Assembly (NCBI GenBank): GCA_902786365.1
Contig: CADACD010000008.1
Span: 43,525 to 107,524, forward strand
Origin: an uncultured Lachnospiraceae bacterium
GTDB taxonomy: Bacteria > Bacillota > Clostridia > Lachnospirales > Lachnospiraceae
DNA: 64,000 nt
Direction: 5' to 3'
Program-made: the position numbers and the translations under genes
Part shown: piece after piece, positions 50,440 through 57,971 of the stretch
How the letters are laid out: each line of letters starts with the position of its first letter
Numbering within the stretch: the first letter of the stretch is position 1
The notes under the pieces: generated by a model
Database searches by the model: none
Told to the model about the DNA's origin: nothing
The model's input: the letters and a program-made list of their open reading frames with translations, nothing else

Positions 50440-51345
50440 CTACCAAAAATTCCAATCAGAGCGATAACTAAACACTCGGTTATGTACTTTTGAAGTAATA
50501 TTATCAGGAATTATTTGTTTAAATGCATATAAAGTTTCATAATCCTGAAAATAGATGCAATCAATGTATTTTATGGGGATAGCACCAAAAACAAGTATTT
50601 CAGCTTGAGGATTAGTTGGATACCAGTCCTTTATTTTTGTTTCTTCCCGTTTAGGATAACCAGAACGATTATTGTATAAATCAAAAAAGGCATCTACATT
50701 CATACGAGATTGAAGAGAAGTAGTATATATATTTGCGTCACCCGCATTGGTCCAGCAATAGGCACATTTAAAATCAAATAAAATCTGTATATTAAGTTTA
50801 AGAACTATCCATTTCGAATTGGGTTCGGCTTTTCTTAAACTATAAAACATTTTATAGTTAGGAAATTCTAGTGATAAACAATTTGCGTTAGTACAGTTAT
50901 CATAACGCCATGCGTCATTGAAGTGACTGACTATATTGCTGTTTTCAATAGTATCACGTGGTAATAGACCATAAGTAAGGATACTTGCAAGATTTTCAAT
51001 TCTTGTGAAATGATATAAAGTATCAATTTGTCTCTCGCATAAAAAATTGTTCAGGCGGTCATAGTCGTTTGTATAAGTAAGATAATCTTCAGGAGAATAC
51101 AGAATTTCAAACTGAGGATTGGTGGTAAACTGTGCGCCACTAATACTATAATCTGAGGAATCAAATGCACCTACAGGTAACTTTCACTTAGTAGTATAAC
51201 AAAAATCACAAAAAAATAAGCTGAATTTCTTTGTCATGATTAACACGAATTTCTTTGATAATAGAACGCCATAGTCTTTATTTATTGCAAATCCGTGATT
51301 GCATCTCGAACATTGTATATGAATGTCGTTGGTTAATACCATCAT
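50440..51345 (-). pseudogene. DarT-type DNA ADP-ribosyltransferase toxin, interrupted by in-frame TGA
   Basis: One continuous frame of 302 codons runs from ATG 51345 (AGGAGG upstream) to 50440, broken only by TGA at 51186-51184 (codon 54). Codons 1-53 hold cysteine pairs (CSRC, and CDFC just before the stop) like a zinc ribbon. After the stop come the DarT motifs: TLYHFTRIENLASILTYGLL, CLSLEFPNYKMFYSLRK and NPQAEILVFGAIP with the catalytic Glu. No ATG, GTG or TTG lies between the TGA and the YHFT motif, so the catalytic part has no evident start; the first ATG inside it (50850) would lose the NAD-binding N-terminus. A nonsense mutation in a toxin gene, with the antitoxin kept, is the simplest reading. 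Confidence 0.75.
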
Positions 51346-51413
51346 AATAGCACTCCTCCTTTGTGGGATGTTTAGTTTAATATTAACGATTTAAGTGTTG
51401 CTCTGTATTCTTT

Positions 51414-52055
51414 TTAATCTTTCCTCGGTTTCCTTTTTCTCTTCACATAAGAAAAATCTGGAAACAAATCTTTTAACAATTCAGCGGTTTCTTCTGCATC
51501 GTCATCCTCATTCATATTCTGAACCAGTAGCTGGTCGTCATCATCAAGATTCAACGAAACAGTATACTCTTTATTTGGGTCTGTTGGGTTCATTGGGTAC
51601 TTTACCTCTTTGAGGTAATACTCTGTTTCCGATATCTCATCATCTTTCAGCTTGTCTCGTAAACGTGCCCAATACTCAACCATCTTTCGGAAGTTATCAA
51701 GGTCGTCCTGTGGACGGGGACCAGCACTTGGAAGTCGTTCTTCAAATTTGAAGTATACTTCTCCGTCTTTCATAGTAGGTCGTAGTCCGTATGCCCATTC
51801 AATGTCAAACAGCACATGAAGTGCACTGAATATATTTGCTACATCAGGGTCAGATAATGCATAAAAGCTGACACCTAGATTATTGGCAATATTTAATAAA
51901 GTAGCTTCATCTGGATATCTGTTTCCAAGTTCATAGTTTCTGATGGTGGATTCGTTTAATCCACATTTATCTGCTAATTCCTTTTGCGTCATATCAGATG
52001 CAATTCTAAAATTACGAATCAAATAGCCTACCCGGCTGGTAAATTTTTCGCCCAT
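51414..52055 (-). CDS. XRE-family repressor of the element
   Basis: 213 residues. The N-terminal helix-turn-helix is MTQKELADKCGLNESTIRNYE. The C-terminal ~140 residues are acidic and unassigned, with a Lys/Arg end (KRKRKPRKD). It faces away from the xis-int operon across a 370-base region holding three spaced dyads, the layout of an element-maintenance repressor. AAGGAG lies before the start. The large acidic C-terminal part could be a sensing or dimerisation domain; no peptidase motif was seen. Confidence 0.85.
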   Translation of the reverse strand: MGEKFTSRVGYLIRNFRIASDMTQKELADKCGLNESTIRNYELGNRYPDEATLLNIANNLGVSFYALSDPDVANIFSALHVLFDIEWAYGLRPTMKDGEVYFKFEERLPSAGPRPQDDLDNFRKMVEYWARLRDKLKDDEISETEYYLKEVKYPMNPTDPNKEYTVSLNLDDDDQLLVQNMNEDDDAEETAELLKDLFPDFSYVKRKRKPRKD

Positions 52056-52292
52056 TTTTACTGCTCCTTATAAGTGTAATGAGTGTTGTAGCATGCACGA
52101 AGACACGAGGTACAAACCATGCATCGTACATTAATACTAAATACGTTTTCTACGAAGGCAAAACTCGAAAAACCTTCGGTTTTCCTCGTTCGCGGGCGCG
52201 TTCTCATGGTGCTTTGCCGCTTGTTTATGATTCGCATACCAATCGGCAAAACTCCATGCTCACTTTTGCCTTTGCGTACATTATATCATTAA

Positions 52293-52388
52293 CAGTGCAA
52301 AAGTGAAATGTTTTTTGATAAAAAGTATTGACAGTACAAAAATGAACTGTTAATATAATACACATCACAACCGTTCAGAAATGAACTG
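52293..52388. promoter_or_regulatory. three operator dyads at exact 39-bp spacing
   Basis: Sites at 52293-52310, 52332-52349 and 52371-52388 share the form CAGTNCA-N4-TGNACTG; the middle and last are best and the first is degenerate. Starts are exactly 39 bases apart. The middle site overlaps TTGACA, so binding there would block the xis-int promoter. Confidence 0.65.
52328..52356 (+). promoter_or_regulatory. promoter for xis-int
   Basis: TTGACA (52328-52333), 17 bases, TAATAT (52351-52356), about 70 bases before the Xis-like start. Confidence 0.55.
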
Positions 52389-52423
52389 AATAATAAAAAA
52401 CAAAAGAGAGGAGGCATTAGCTT

Positions 52424-52621
52424 ATGGAGAACAAGAGATTTTTGACAGCGCAGGATGTAATGGAAATGCTGGGAGTTTCACTATCGTATTCCTATAAACT
52501 GATACGACGGCTGAATGCAGAACTTGAGGCTGATGGATTCGTGACAATAAAAGGGCGTGTAAGTACACAGTATTTTATGAAACGAATCTACGGGCTATCT
52601 ACGGATAAGGAGGTGGGATAG
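52424..52621 (+). CDS. excisionase-like helix-turn-helix protein
   Basis: 65 residues. The sequence FLTAQDVMEMLGVSLSYSYK fits a winged-helix DNA-binding protein of the excisionase/MerR-like type. Its stop abuts the integrase ATG, and GAGAGGAGG precedes its start. Size and position match recombination directionality factors. The assignment rests mainly on context. Confidence 0.75.
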   Translation: MENKRFLTAQDVMEMLGVSLSYSYKLIRRLNAELEADGFVTIKGRVSTQYFMKRIYGLSTDKEVG

Positions 52622-53716
52622 ATGGCGGTTATCAAGAATAATAAGACTGGAATGTGGGAGGTGAGAACCTATTATAAGGATTTGACTGGAGCAAGGAAAC
52701 AGAAAACCAAGAGGGGATTTGCCAAGAAGAGTGAAGCACTTGAATGGGAGAGAAATTTCAAACTGAAAGAGGATCAGAGTATCAGTATGAGCTTCAAAAG
52801 TTTTGTGGATATTTATCTGACGGATTTAGAACCAAGAATAAAACGCAATACGTTCCTTACCAAGAAGCACATTATTGAAACAAAGATTCTGCCTTATTTT
52901 GGGAAACGGAAGCTGGATGATATTCGTACCTCGGATGTTATCCAGTGGCAAAATGAGATTATGAAGCTGAAAAAGGATAATGGGGAGTTGTTCTCCCCTA
53001 CCTATCTGAAAACCATTCATAATCAGCTCAGTGCTATATTAAATCATGCGGTAAATATGTATGGCCTAAAGGATAATGTGGCAAGAAAAGCCGGAACCAT
53101 GGGTAAGGAAGAAAATAAGGAAATGGAGTTCTGGACACAGGAGGAATTTCAGGCATTTTTAGAGTGTGTGGCAGATAAGCCTATTTCGTATTATGCATTT
53201 GAAATGCTTTATTGGACAGGGATTCGTGAAGGTGAGCTGCTTGCCCTGACGCCGGCAGATTTCAATTTTGAAAAGAAAACACTCCGGATTAACAAGTCAT
53301 ATCAGAGGCTGGAAGGAAAAGATGTGATTACAGACCCGAAAACACCAAAGAGTAACAGAACAATTGTTATGCCGGATTTTCTTGCTGTTGAGATGGAGGA
53401 TTTTATAAACAGTCTTTATGGAATAAGGGATGATGACAGAATTTTCACCATTTCAAAAAGTTATCTGCATCATGAAATGGATAGAGGTGCAAAGCTTGCA
53501 GGAGTGAAGAGAATCCGAATTCATGGATTACGACATTCTCATATTTCTCTGTTGATTAACTTGGGATTTTCAGCATTGGCAATAGGGGAAAGAGTCGGGC
53601 ATGAGGCGGTTGATATCACATATCATTATGCACATTTATTTCCAACGGTGCAGACGGATATGGCGGCAAAACTGGAAACAGAAAGGGAGGCGTTGGTCAA
53701 TGTCAGAAAAGAATAG
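52622..53716 (+). CDS. int: tyrosine recombinase (integrase)
   Basis: 364 residues. An arm-type binding domain (NNKTGMWEVRTYYKDLTGAR) is followed by a SAM-like core-binding domain (~60-160) and the catalytic domain. Catalytic residues are Arg ~201 in TGIREGELL, HGLRH near 301, a His in VGHEAVD, and Tyr ~336 in TYHYAHLF. It would integrate and excise the element at the guaA end. It is unusual in lying about 3 kb inside the left end, with the DarT module and repressor between it and guaA. It overlaps the next gene by 17 bases. Confidence 0.93.
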   Translation: MAVIKNNKTGMWEVRTYYKDLTGARKQKTKRGFAKKSEALEWERNFKLKEDQSISMSFKSFVDIYLTDLEPRIKRNTFLTKKHIIETKILPYFGKRKLDDIRTSDVIQWQNEIMKLKKDNGELFSPTYLKTIHNQLSAILNHAVNMYGLKDNVARKAGTMGKEENKEMEFWTQEEFQAFLECVADKPISYYAFEMLYWTGIREGELLALTPADFNFEKKTLRINKSYQRLEGKDVITDPKTPKSNRTIVMPDFLAVEMEDFINSLYGIRDDDRIFTISKSYLHHEMDRGAKLAGVKRIRIHGLRHSHISLLINLGFSALAIGERVGHEAVDITYHYAHLFPTVQTDMAAKLETEREALVNVRKE

Positions 53717-54071
53717 AGATGATAAAAACAGATGGCGTAATGTGACAATCGCATTTCGCATGTCGCCGGAGGAAAATGAAGAACTGAATAACAGAGTGAA
53801 GCTCAGCGGATTTCGTACCAAGCAGGATTATATAATCCAGAGTGTTCTTCATCAAAAGGTGGTTGCCACAGGCAATCCGTTGATGCTGGTACAATTCCGG
53901 CAGAACCTGCAAAGGATTGAGCGTGAGCTTGAGAGGATAGAAAAAGCATCGGATATGGATGGGGAGTTGCTTACTCCCATCCGTTCCATGCTGGAAATAT
54001 TGGAAGGCTTCAAGGAACAACCGAGAACATTAGCGGATATGAAACAACTTACAGTACCAAATGAGGAATAA
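53700..54071 (+). CDS. MobC-like relaxosome accessory protein
   Basis: About 123 residues. RNVTIAFRMSPEENEELNNR and KLSGFRTKQDYIIQSVL form a ribbon-helix-helix-like N-terminus. A helical C-terminus with VQFRQNLQRIERELERIEKA follows. This is the plan of MobC-type proteins that help a relaxase nick oriT. ATG 53700 lies inside the integrase end, with GGGAGG before it. The upstream part of the longer open frame is integrase sequence in another frame and is rejected. Confidence 0.75.
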   Translation: MSEKNRDDKNRWRNVTIAFRMSPEENEELNNRVKLSGFRTKQDYIIQSVLHQKVVATGNPLMLVQFRQNLQRIERELERIEKASDMDGELLTPIRSMLEILEGFKEQPRTLADMKQLTVPNEE

Positions 54072-54100
54072 TAGTTTTTTATGTAAAGGAAGTGACTGCT

Positions 54101-54478
54101 ATGAGCGAAGAAACATTATTTGAAAAATTAGGTGTGAAATACATAGAAAAAGACGGCATTTTTTATCCGTTGATTACATTAGGTGGAGAGGAGAACAGTA
54201 CAGATGTCGGAAAATATGGTCGTATGTGGATGGATTACATACAGAAGGAATATCCGCAGCGATACAGGAGTCTGGTACGATTTGGGGAGTTACATGATAA
54301 AGCAACCAAGGTAAATGAAGTGGCTTATGAATTGCTGGAGGATATTGAAAATGAGTGGTTACGTAAACATAAACCAAAGCAAGCAAATTCTTTTGTGGAA
54401 ATGTATCAGCTACGAACTCAGGCAAGAATGATAGCAGAGGAAGTAGTTCTGCATGATGTGGTGAACTGTTTTCATTAG
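54101..54478 (+). CDS. TnpV-family transposon-encoded protein
   Basis: About 125 residues. LFEKLGVKYIEKDGIFYPLI and GKYGRMWMDYIQKEYPQRY match TnpV proteins, which are common in clostridial mobilizable and conjugative elements. Their function is not known. GTG 54092 is in frame upstream, but ATG 54101 fits better the AAGGA site (about ten bases). Confidence 0.75.
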   Translation: MSEETLFEKLGVKYIEKDGIFYPLITLGGEENSTDVGKYGRMWMDYIQKEYPQRYRSLVRFGELHDKATKVNEVAYELLEDIENEWLRKHKPKQANSFVEMYQLRTQARMIAEEVVLHDVVNCFH

Positions 54479-54787
54479 AGGAGCTGGCCTAGATATTTAA
54501 TGGAGTTGTGAATGGTAAATGATATGCCGCGTATCCGCGGTTCACAAACTCCCGTAAGGGAGTTTTATCCGGCTCGAAGAGCCGTGCAGCCACTCCGGCG
54601 AGGAGCGCAAAACCCGCTTGCGGGTCTGCATTTTTGATGGCGAAGCTGTCAAAAGTGCTTTTGCGTTACTTTTGACAAAAGTAACAAAACCTTCCCAAAG
54701 AAATTTGCTATCTCGTGCCGTATCCGGCACTCGTTACGGATAAGAAAGAGGTGCTTACATACATAACGAAAGAGGAGGATTTTGACA
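54479..54787. other. structured non-coding region, oriT candidate
   Basis: It holds several compact inverted repeats: CCGCG-CGCGG near 54530, AAACTCCC-GTAA-GGGAGTTT (54546-54565), CGGCTC-GAGCCG near 54571-54584, AACCCGC-GCGGGT near 54610, and a perfect GTTACTTTT-GAC-AAAAGTAAC at 54665-54685. It lies directly before the relaxase, where the transfer origin of MobV elements is usually found. It is GC-richer than its surroundings. Confidence 0.5.
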
Positions 54788-56062
54788 ATGGAAAGAACAA
54801 TCAGTTTTATGAATGGGAAGGGTTCCATCGGACACAACACAAGAAGCTTTATCGCCGACAATGTGGATGCCAGCCGCACCAAGAATAATATTACACTTAT
54901 CCACGAGGATATTAAGCAAGTCTACCATAAACTGTTTGACAAGGCGTTGTACGAATACAATGCAAAACAGAAACGCAAGGACAGGCAGATTAAAAGCTAT
55001 TATGATAAGATTTCAAGAAGCAAGCAGGAAAAATTATTTTATGAGGTTATCGTTCAGATAGGCAATAGGGATGATACTGGAGTAGGTAGTTATTCTGCTG
55101 AGGTTGCAACATGGGTGCTGAAGGATTATGTGAAAAAGTTTCAACTTCGCAATCCACAGCTTTATGTGATTGGTGCTTATATTCATCTGGATGAGGAAAC
55201 ACCACATTTGCATCTGAATTTTATCCCTTGGGTATCCGGTTGCAAGAGAGGATTGGAGACAAAGACAAGTCTTAAGGCTGCACTTGCTACCAGAGGATTT
55301 GTAAGTGAAGGCAAAGGGAACACTGAATGGAAGCAGTGGGCGGAGGCAGAGAAAGATGATATTGCTCTTATTATGAGCCGGTACGGAATTGATTGGAAAA
55401 AGAAAGACACACACAATAAGCATTTATCCGTACTGGATTATAAAAAGCAGGAACGGGCAAAAGAAGTGGCTGCACTTGAGGAGGAGTTGGAGGGCGCACA
55501 GGTTGTTCTGGAATTAAAAGAGGAACGGATTGAGTCTCTGGAAAAAGAAATTGAAAATAAGCGAGACGGTTTTAGAAAAGAACAGTATGAGGCTCAAAAG
55601 AAGCTTGATGATACCATAGCCGAAAATCAGAAATTGCAGTCGGAAACAACGGATTTGCGCCTAAGGAATTCAGAATTACGGATGGAATACTATGAGAATG
55701 TAGATAAGCTCACAGATAAAAAGAAGGAAATTGAGGTGGCGAAAAAAGAGGCTGACAAGTGGATGATGATATCGGATACAGCAAAATTACAGACTGAACG
55801 GGCTGAATTTGAACTGGAAGAGGCGGAAAGGCTTAAGAAGGAACTTCTGGGTGCGGTCGATGGAGATGATTATCTGAAGGAACAGGTGATAGAGCTGAGG
55901 TATCAGAATCAGATATTGCGAGAGGAGAATCGTAGCCTAAAGGACAAGCTGGAAAAGGCATATGAGTTTATGAAACAGTTTGTGATTGGCGGGATGAATC
56001 TGCTGGAGAAGTTTATGAAGTGGATCGGAGAGAAGGTCAAGGATGTTGGGAGAGAAAGATAG
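54788..56062 (+). CDS. MobV/Pre-type relaxase
   Basis: About 424 residues. The N-terminal relaxase domain has SASR-like NVDASRTKNN and the metal-binding triad in YIHLDEETPHLHLNFIPW (HxDE..PHxH). The C-terminal half from about residue 230 is a long coiled coil. It should nick oriT, bind the 5' end and start transfer or mobilization using another element's channel. ATG 54788 follows AGGAGG by nine bases; the in-frame TTG at 54782 is too close. The gene is complete. Confidence 0.88.
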   Translation: MERTISFMNGKGSIGHNTRSFIADNVDASRTKNNITLIHEDIKQVYHKLFDKALYEYNAKQKRKDRQIKSYYDKISRSKQEKLFYEVIVQIGNRDDTGVGSYSAEVATWVLKDYVKKFQLRNPQLYVIGAYIHLDEETPHLHLNFIPWVSGCKRGLETKTSLKAALATRGFVSEGKGNTEWKQWAEAEKDDIALIMSRYGIDWKKKDTHNKHLSVLDYKKQERAKEVAALEEELEGAQVVLELKEERIESLEKEIENKRDGFRKEQYEAQKKLDDTIAENQKLQSETTDLRLRNSELRMEYYENVDKLTDKKKEIEVAKKEADKWMMISDTAKLQTERAEFELEEAERLKKELLGAVDGDDYLKEQVIELRYQNQILREENRSLKDKLEKAYEFMKQFVIGGMNLLEKFMKWIGEKVKDVGRER

Positions 56063-56085
56063 GGTGGAGCCATGGCTCCACCCTA

Positions 56086-56745
56086 TTAATCTTCAAGAGA
56101 TGTAATATATTTCATAAATTCTTTTTTGAAATAAAATGCTCTGTTTTTATCAGATATTTCACGACCATAAATACTGGAATATATAGGATGATATGGTTTT
56201 GAATCTTTTGTACGAATTTGGATGAATTCGCCACTTGCAGTATGTAAAGTCGAACTGACAGATTCAGATAATTGTTGATTTAACTGGTCACAGATGTAGT
56301 AATAGTCTGCTTCAAGTTGTTGAGCAAGAGCATGATATTTCGGTAGAGATAGGTCTACCTGAATTGGAGCTAAGTACATCCATTCTGCTGGATTTCCATC
56401 CTTACTGATAGGAACATATAATAAACGCTGGAATTTTTTATATAACTTCGTGTCCTGAAATCTGCGTTTGGATAACAATTCATCTATAATAGAGGCGGTT
56501 TGTGTAATAAACATTGTCTCTAACGGTTTGCCGGTTCGATCACATTTGTTAGTTTTCAATTCGCCATCTTCAAAATCAAGAGTAGTATTGGAAAGATTTA
56601 ATCCGATGGTTAATTCTAAAAGTTGTCCGGTTTTCCCTTTATTGATTTTCATCATGGCATCTTGAACTTGGTCAGGGGATAGATACTCTTTGAAGGGAAT
56701 ATAGGCAAGTTTTTCTATTCTAGTCTGTGCTTCGATAAGTTTCAT
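56086..56745 (-). CDS. MutH/Sau3AI-family type II restriction endonuclease
   Basis: 219 residues. GKTGQLLELTIGL is followed by LDFEDGELKTNK and GKPLETMFITQ. The order Glu44 - Asp57 - Glu62-x-Lys64 is the D-(E)xK nuclease core of the MutH/Sau3AI fold. The rest is unassigned and may set specificity. Its start overlaps the stop of the C-protein gene by four bases (ATGA), so the two are co-expressed. A divergent methyltransferase lies beyond. The recognised sequence cannot be read from this; GATC is possible because both MutH and Sau3AI act there. Confidence 0.7.
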   Translation of the reverse strand: MKLIEAQTRIEKLAYIPFKEYLSPDQVQDAMMKINKGKTGQLLELTIGLNLSNTTLDFEDGELKTNKCDRTGKPLETMFITQTASIIDELLSKRRFQDTKLYKKFQRLLYVPISKDGNPAEWMYLAPIQVDLSLPKYHALAQQLEADYYYICDQLNQQLSESVSSTLHTASGEFIQIRTKDSKPYHPIYSSIYGREISDKNRAFYFKKEFMKYITSLED

Positions 56746-56984
56746 GATTCGGATACCTCCTTAAAAAATTCATTAATTTCAACACCAAGCACATTTGCAA
56801 TCTGGTTAAGCACAGATATAGAAAGACTCTTATCACAGCCGGCGGCCTCGATTTTTGATAGATAGCTGATGCTGATCTTTGCCCGCTCTGCAAGTTGTAC
56901 TTGTGTTAATTTGGCTTGTTCTCTGTAATGTTTTATATTTGCACCTATAACGTGATATAGGTCTGTATCGTTTTCGAAATGCAT
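56742..56984 (-). CDS. C-protein-type XRE controller of restriction-modification
   Basis: 80 residues, the typical size of C proteins. A single helix-turn-helix (LTQVQLAERAKISISYLSKI) fills most of it. It precedes the nuclease with a four-base overlap and is divergent from the methyltransferase. Two TTCAC-N5-GTGAA dyads lie immediately upstream, as C boxes do. C proteins delay nuclease expression until host DNA is methylated. A third copy of the dyad before dpnM suggests a wider regulon. Confidence 0.85.
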   Translation of the reverse strand: MHFENDTDLYHVIGANIKHYREQAKLTQVQLAERAKISISYLSKIEAAGCDKSLSISVLNQIANVLGVEINEFFKEVSES

Positions 56985-56996
56985 ACCAGTACCTCT

Positions 56997-57056
56997 TTCA
57001 CTATTTGTGAATATTATCGCATGAAATACATATCAAACAAATTCACTTATAGTGAA
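56997..57056. promoter_or_regulatory. two C-box dyads between controller and methyltransferase
   Basis: TTCAC-TATTT-GTGAA (56997-57011) and TTCAC-TTATA-GTGAA (57042-57056), starts 45 bases apart. The first lies against the likely minus-strand -10 (TAATAT) of the controller gene; the second lies upstream of it and about 12 bases before a poor -35 for the methyltransferase. Confidence 0.7.
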
Positions 57057-57131
57057 AGAAAATTGCTATGGATTTTCCAGAAAAATTGAGTTACAATAGA
57101 TAAATCAAAATAAAAGAAGGAGGTATGTCTT

Positions 57132-57854
57132 ATAAGTTTACAACCAAATAATTTTGGGCTTGAACCAACAACAGTCTGGTCGTTTCCGGACAGAGGGAGT
57201 TGGGCAACGCACTCAGGAACGTATCGAGGTAATTGGTCTCCGTATGTACCAAGAAATCTGATACTTCGCTATTCAAAGCCGGGAGACTGGGTCTTAGATC
57301 AATTTATGGGTAGTGGAACAACCTTAGTAGAGGCAAAACTACTTAATCGTCATGCGGTAGGTGTTGACATCAATCCGCAATCCGTTTCAATATCTGAAAC
57401 AAATTTACAATTCCAATGTGAATCCAAATCAAAAATATTTACACGAAATGGTAATGCCACAGATTTGCATTTTATCAAAGATAGTCGAATTGACTTTATT
57501 TGTACGCATCCACCATATGCAAATATCATTAAATACAGTAAAGGGATAGAAGGGGATATCTCATTGCTTGCTGTAGGTGAATTTTTATCTGAAATGAAAA
57601 AGGTAGCAGAGGAATCATTTCGAGTTCTGAAAAAAGGCAGAATGTGTGCAGTTATGATTGGGGATGTAAGAAAATATGGAAAAGTAGTTCCTTTAGGATT
57701 TCGTATGATGGAATGCTTTTTGCAGGCAGGATTTGTGAATAAAGAGATTATTATTAAAGAGCAGCATAATTGTCGCTCCACTGAGTATTGGGAGACACAA
57801 AATAATAATTTTTTACTTCTGGCACATGAGTACATATTCGTTTTTCAGAAGTAA
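57132..57854 (+). CDS. DNA methyltransferase of the C-controlled system, apparent ATA start
   Basis: About 240 residues. Motif I is LDQFMGSGTTLVEAKLL (residues ~55-70) and motif IV is DFICTHPPYANI (~121-132). VWSFPDRGSWATHSGTYRGN and SPYVPRNLILRYS come before motif I, so the sequence extends well upstream of the first in-frame ATG (57306), which would delete motif I. The frame opens at 57114 and has no ATG, GTG or TTG. AAGGAGG (57117-57123) is exactly eight bases before an ATA at 57132, followed by SLQPNNFGLEP. Either ATA is used at low efficiency or an ATG has been lost. N4-cytosine versus N6-adenine specificity is open. Confidence 0.75.
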   Translation: MSLQPNNFGLEPTTVWSFPDRGSWATHSGTYRGNWSPYVPRNLILRYSKPGDWVLDQFMGSGTTLVEAKLLNRHAVGVDINPQSVSISETNLQFQCESKSKIFTRNGNATDLHFIKDSRIDFICTHPPYANIIKYSKGIEGDISLLAVGEFLSEMKKVAEESFRVLKKGRMCAVMIGDVRKYGKVVPLGFRMMECFLQAGFVNKEIIIKEQHNCRSTEYWETQNNNFLLLAHEYIFVFQK

Positions 57855-57871
57855 GATAAGAAGTAAGATAA

Positions 57872-57886
57872 TTCACAAAGAGTGAA
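57872..57886. promoter_or_regulatory. third C-box dyad, upstream of dpnM
   Basis: TTCAC-AAAGA-GTGAA, identical in both half-sites to the pair at 56997-57056. It ends eight bases before the dpnM -35 box, a position suited to activation. Confidence 0.7.
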
Positions 57887-57894
57887 AGTTTTGG

Positions 57895-57923
57895 TTGTTA
57901 TTTTGTATGTTTGCAAGTATAAT
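57895..57923 (+). promoter_or_regulatory. promoter of the dpnMAB-hamAB unit
   Basis: TTGTTA (57895-57900), 17 bases, TATAAT (57918-57923), about 50 bases before dpnM. No other convincing promoter was seen before hamA. Confidence 0.6.
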
Positions 57924-57971
57924 GGATGTGTAGAAGATTGCCCGTTATGGACATAGAGAAGAGGAATCAAA

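Larger units (their letters stand above)
52056..52423. other. divergent control region between repressor and xis-int
   Basis: It contains three dyad operators (52293, 52332, 52371), a plus-strand promoter and several small hairpins (for example AAAACC-TTC-GGTTTT at 52169-52183). No further gene was seen. Confidence 0.6.

Noticed and set aside
50440-50850. Stand-alone 136-residue gene inside the DarT frame
   Set aside because: Conserved DarT sequence continues in frame for more than 100 codons upstream of its ATG, so this is the tail of a larger, interrupted gene.
57306-57854. Methyltransferase starting at ATG 57306
   Set aside because: This would remove part of motif I and the conserved upstream region; the gene starts further upstream.
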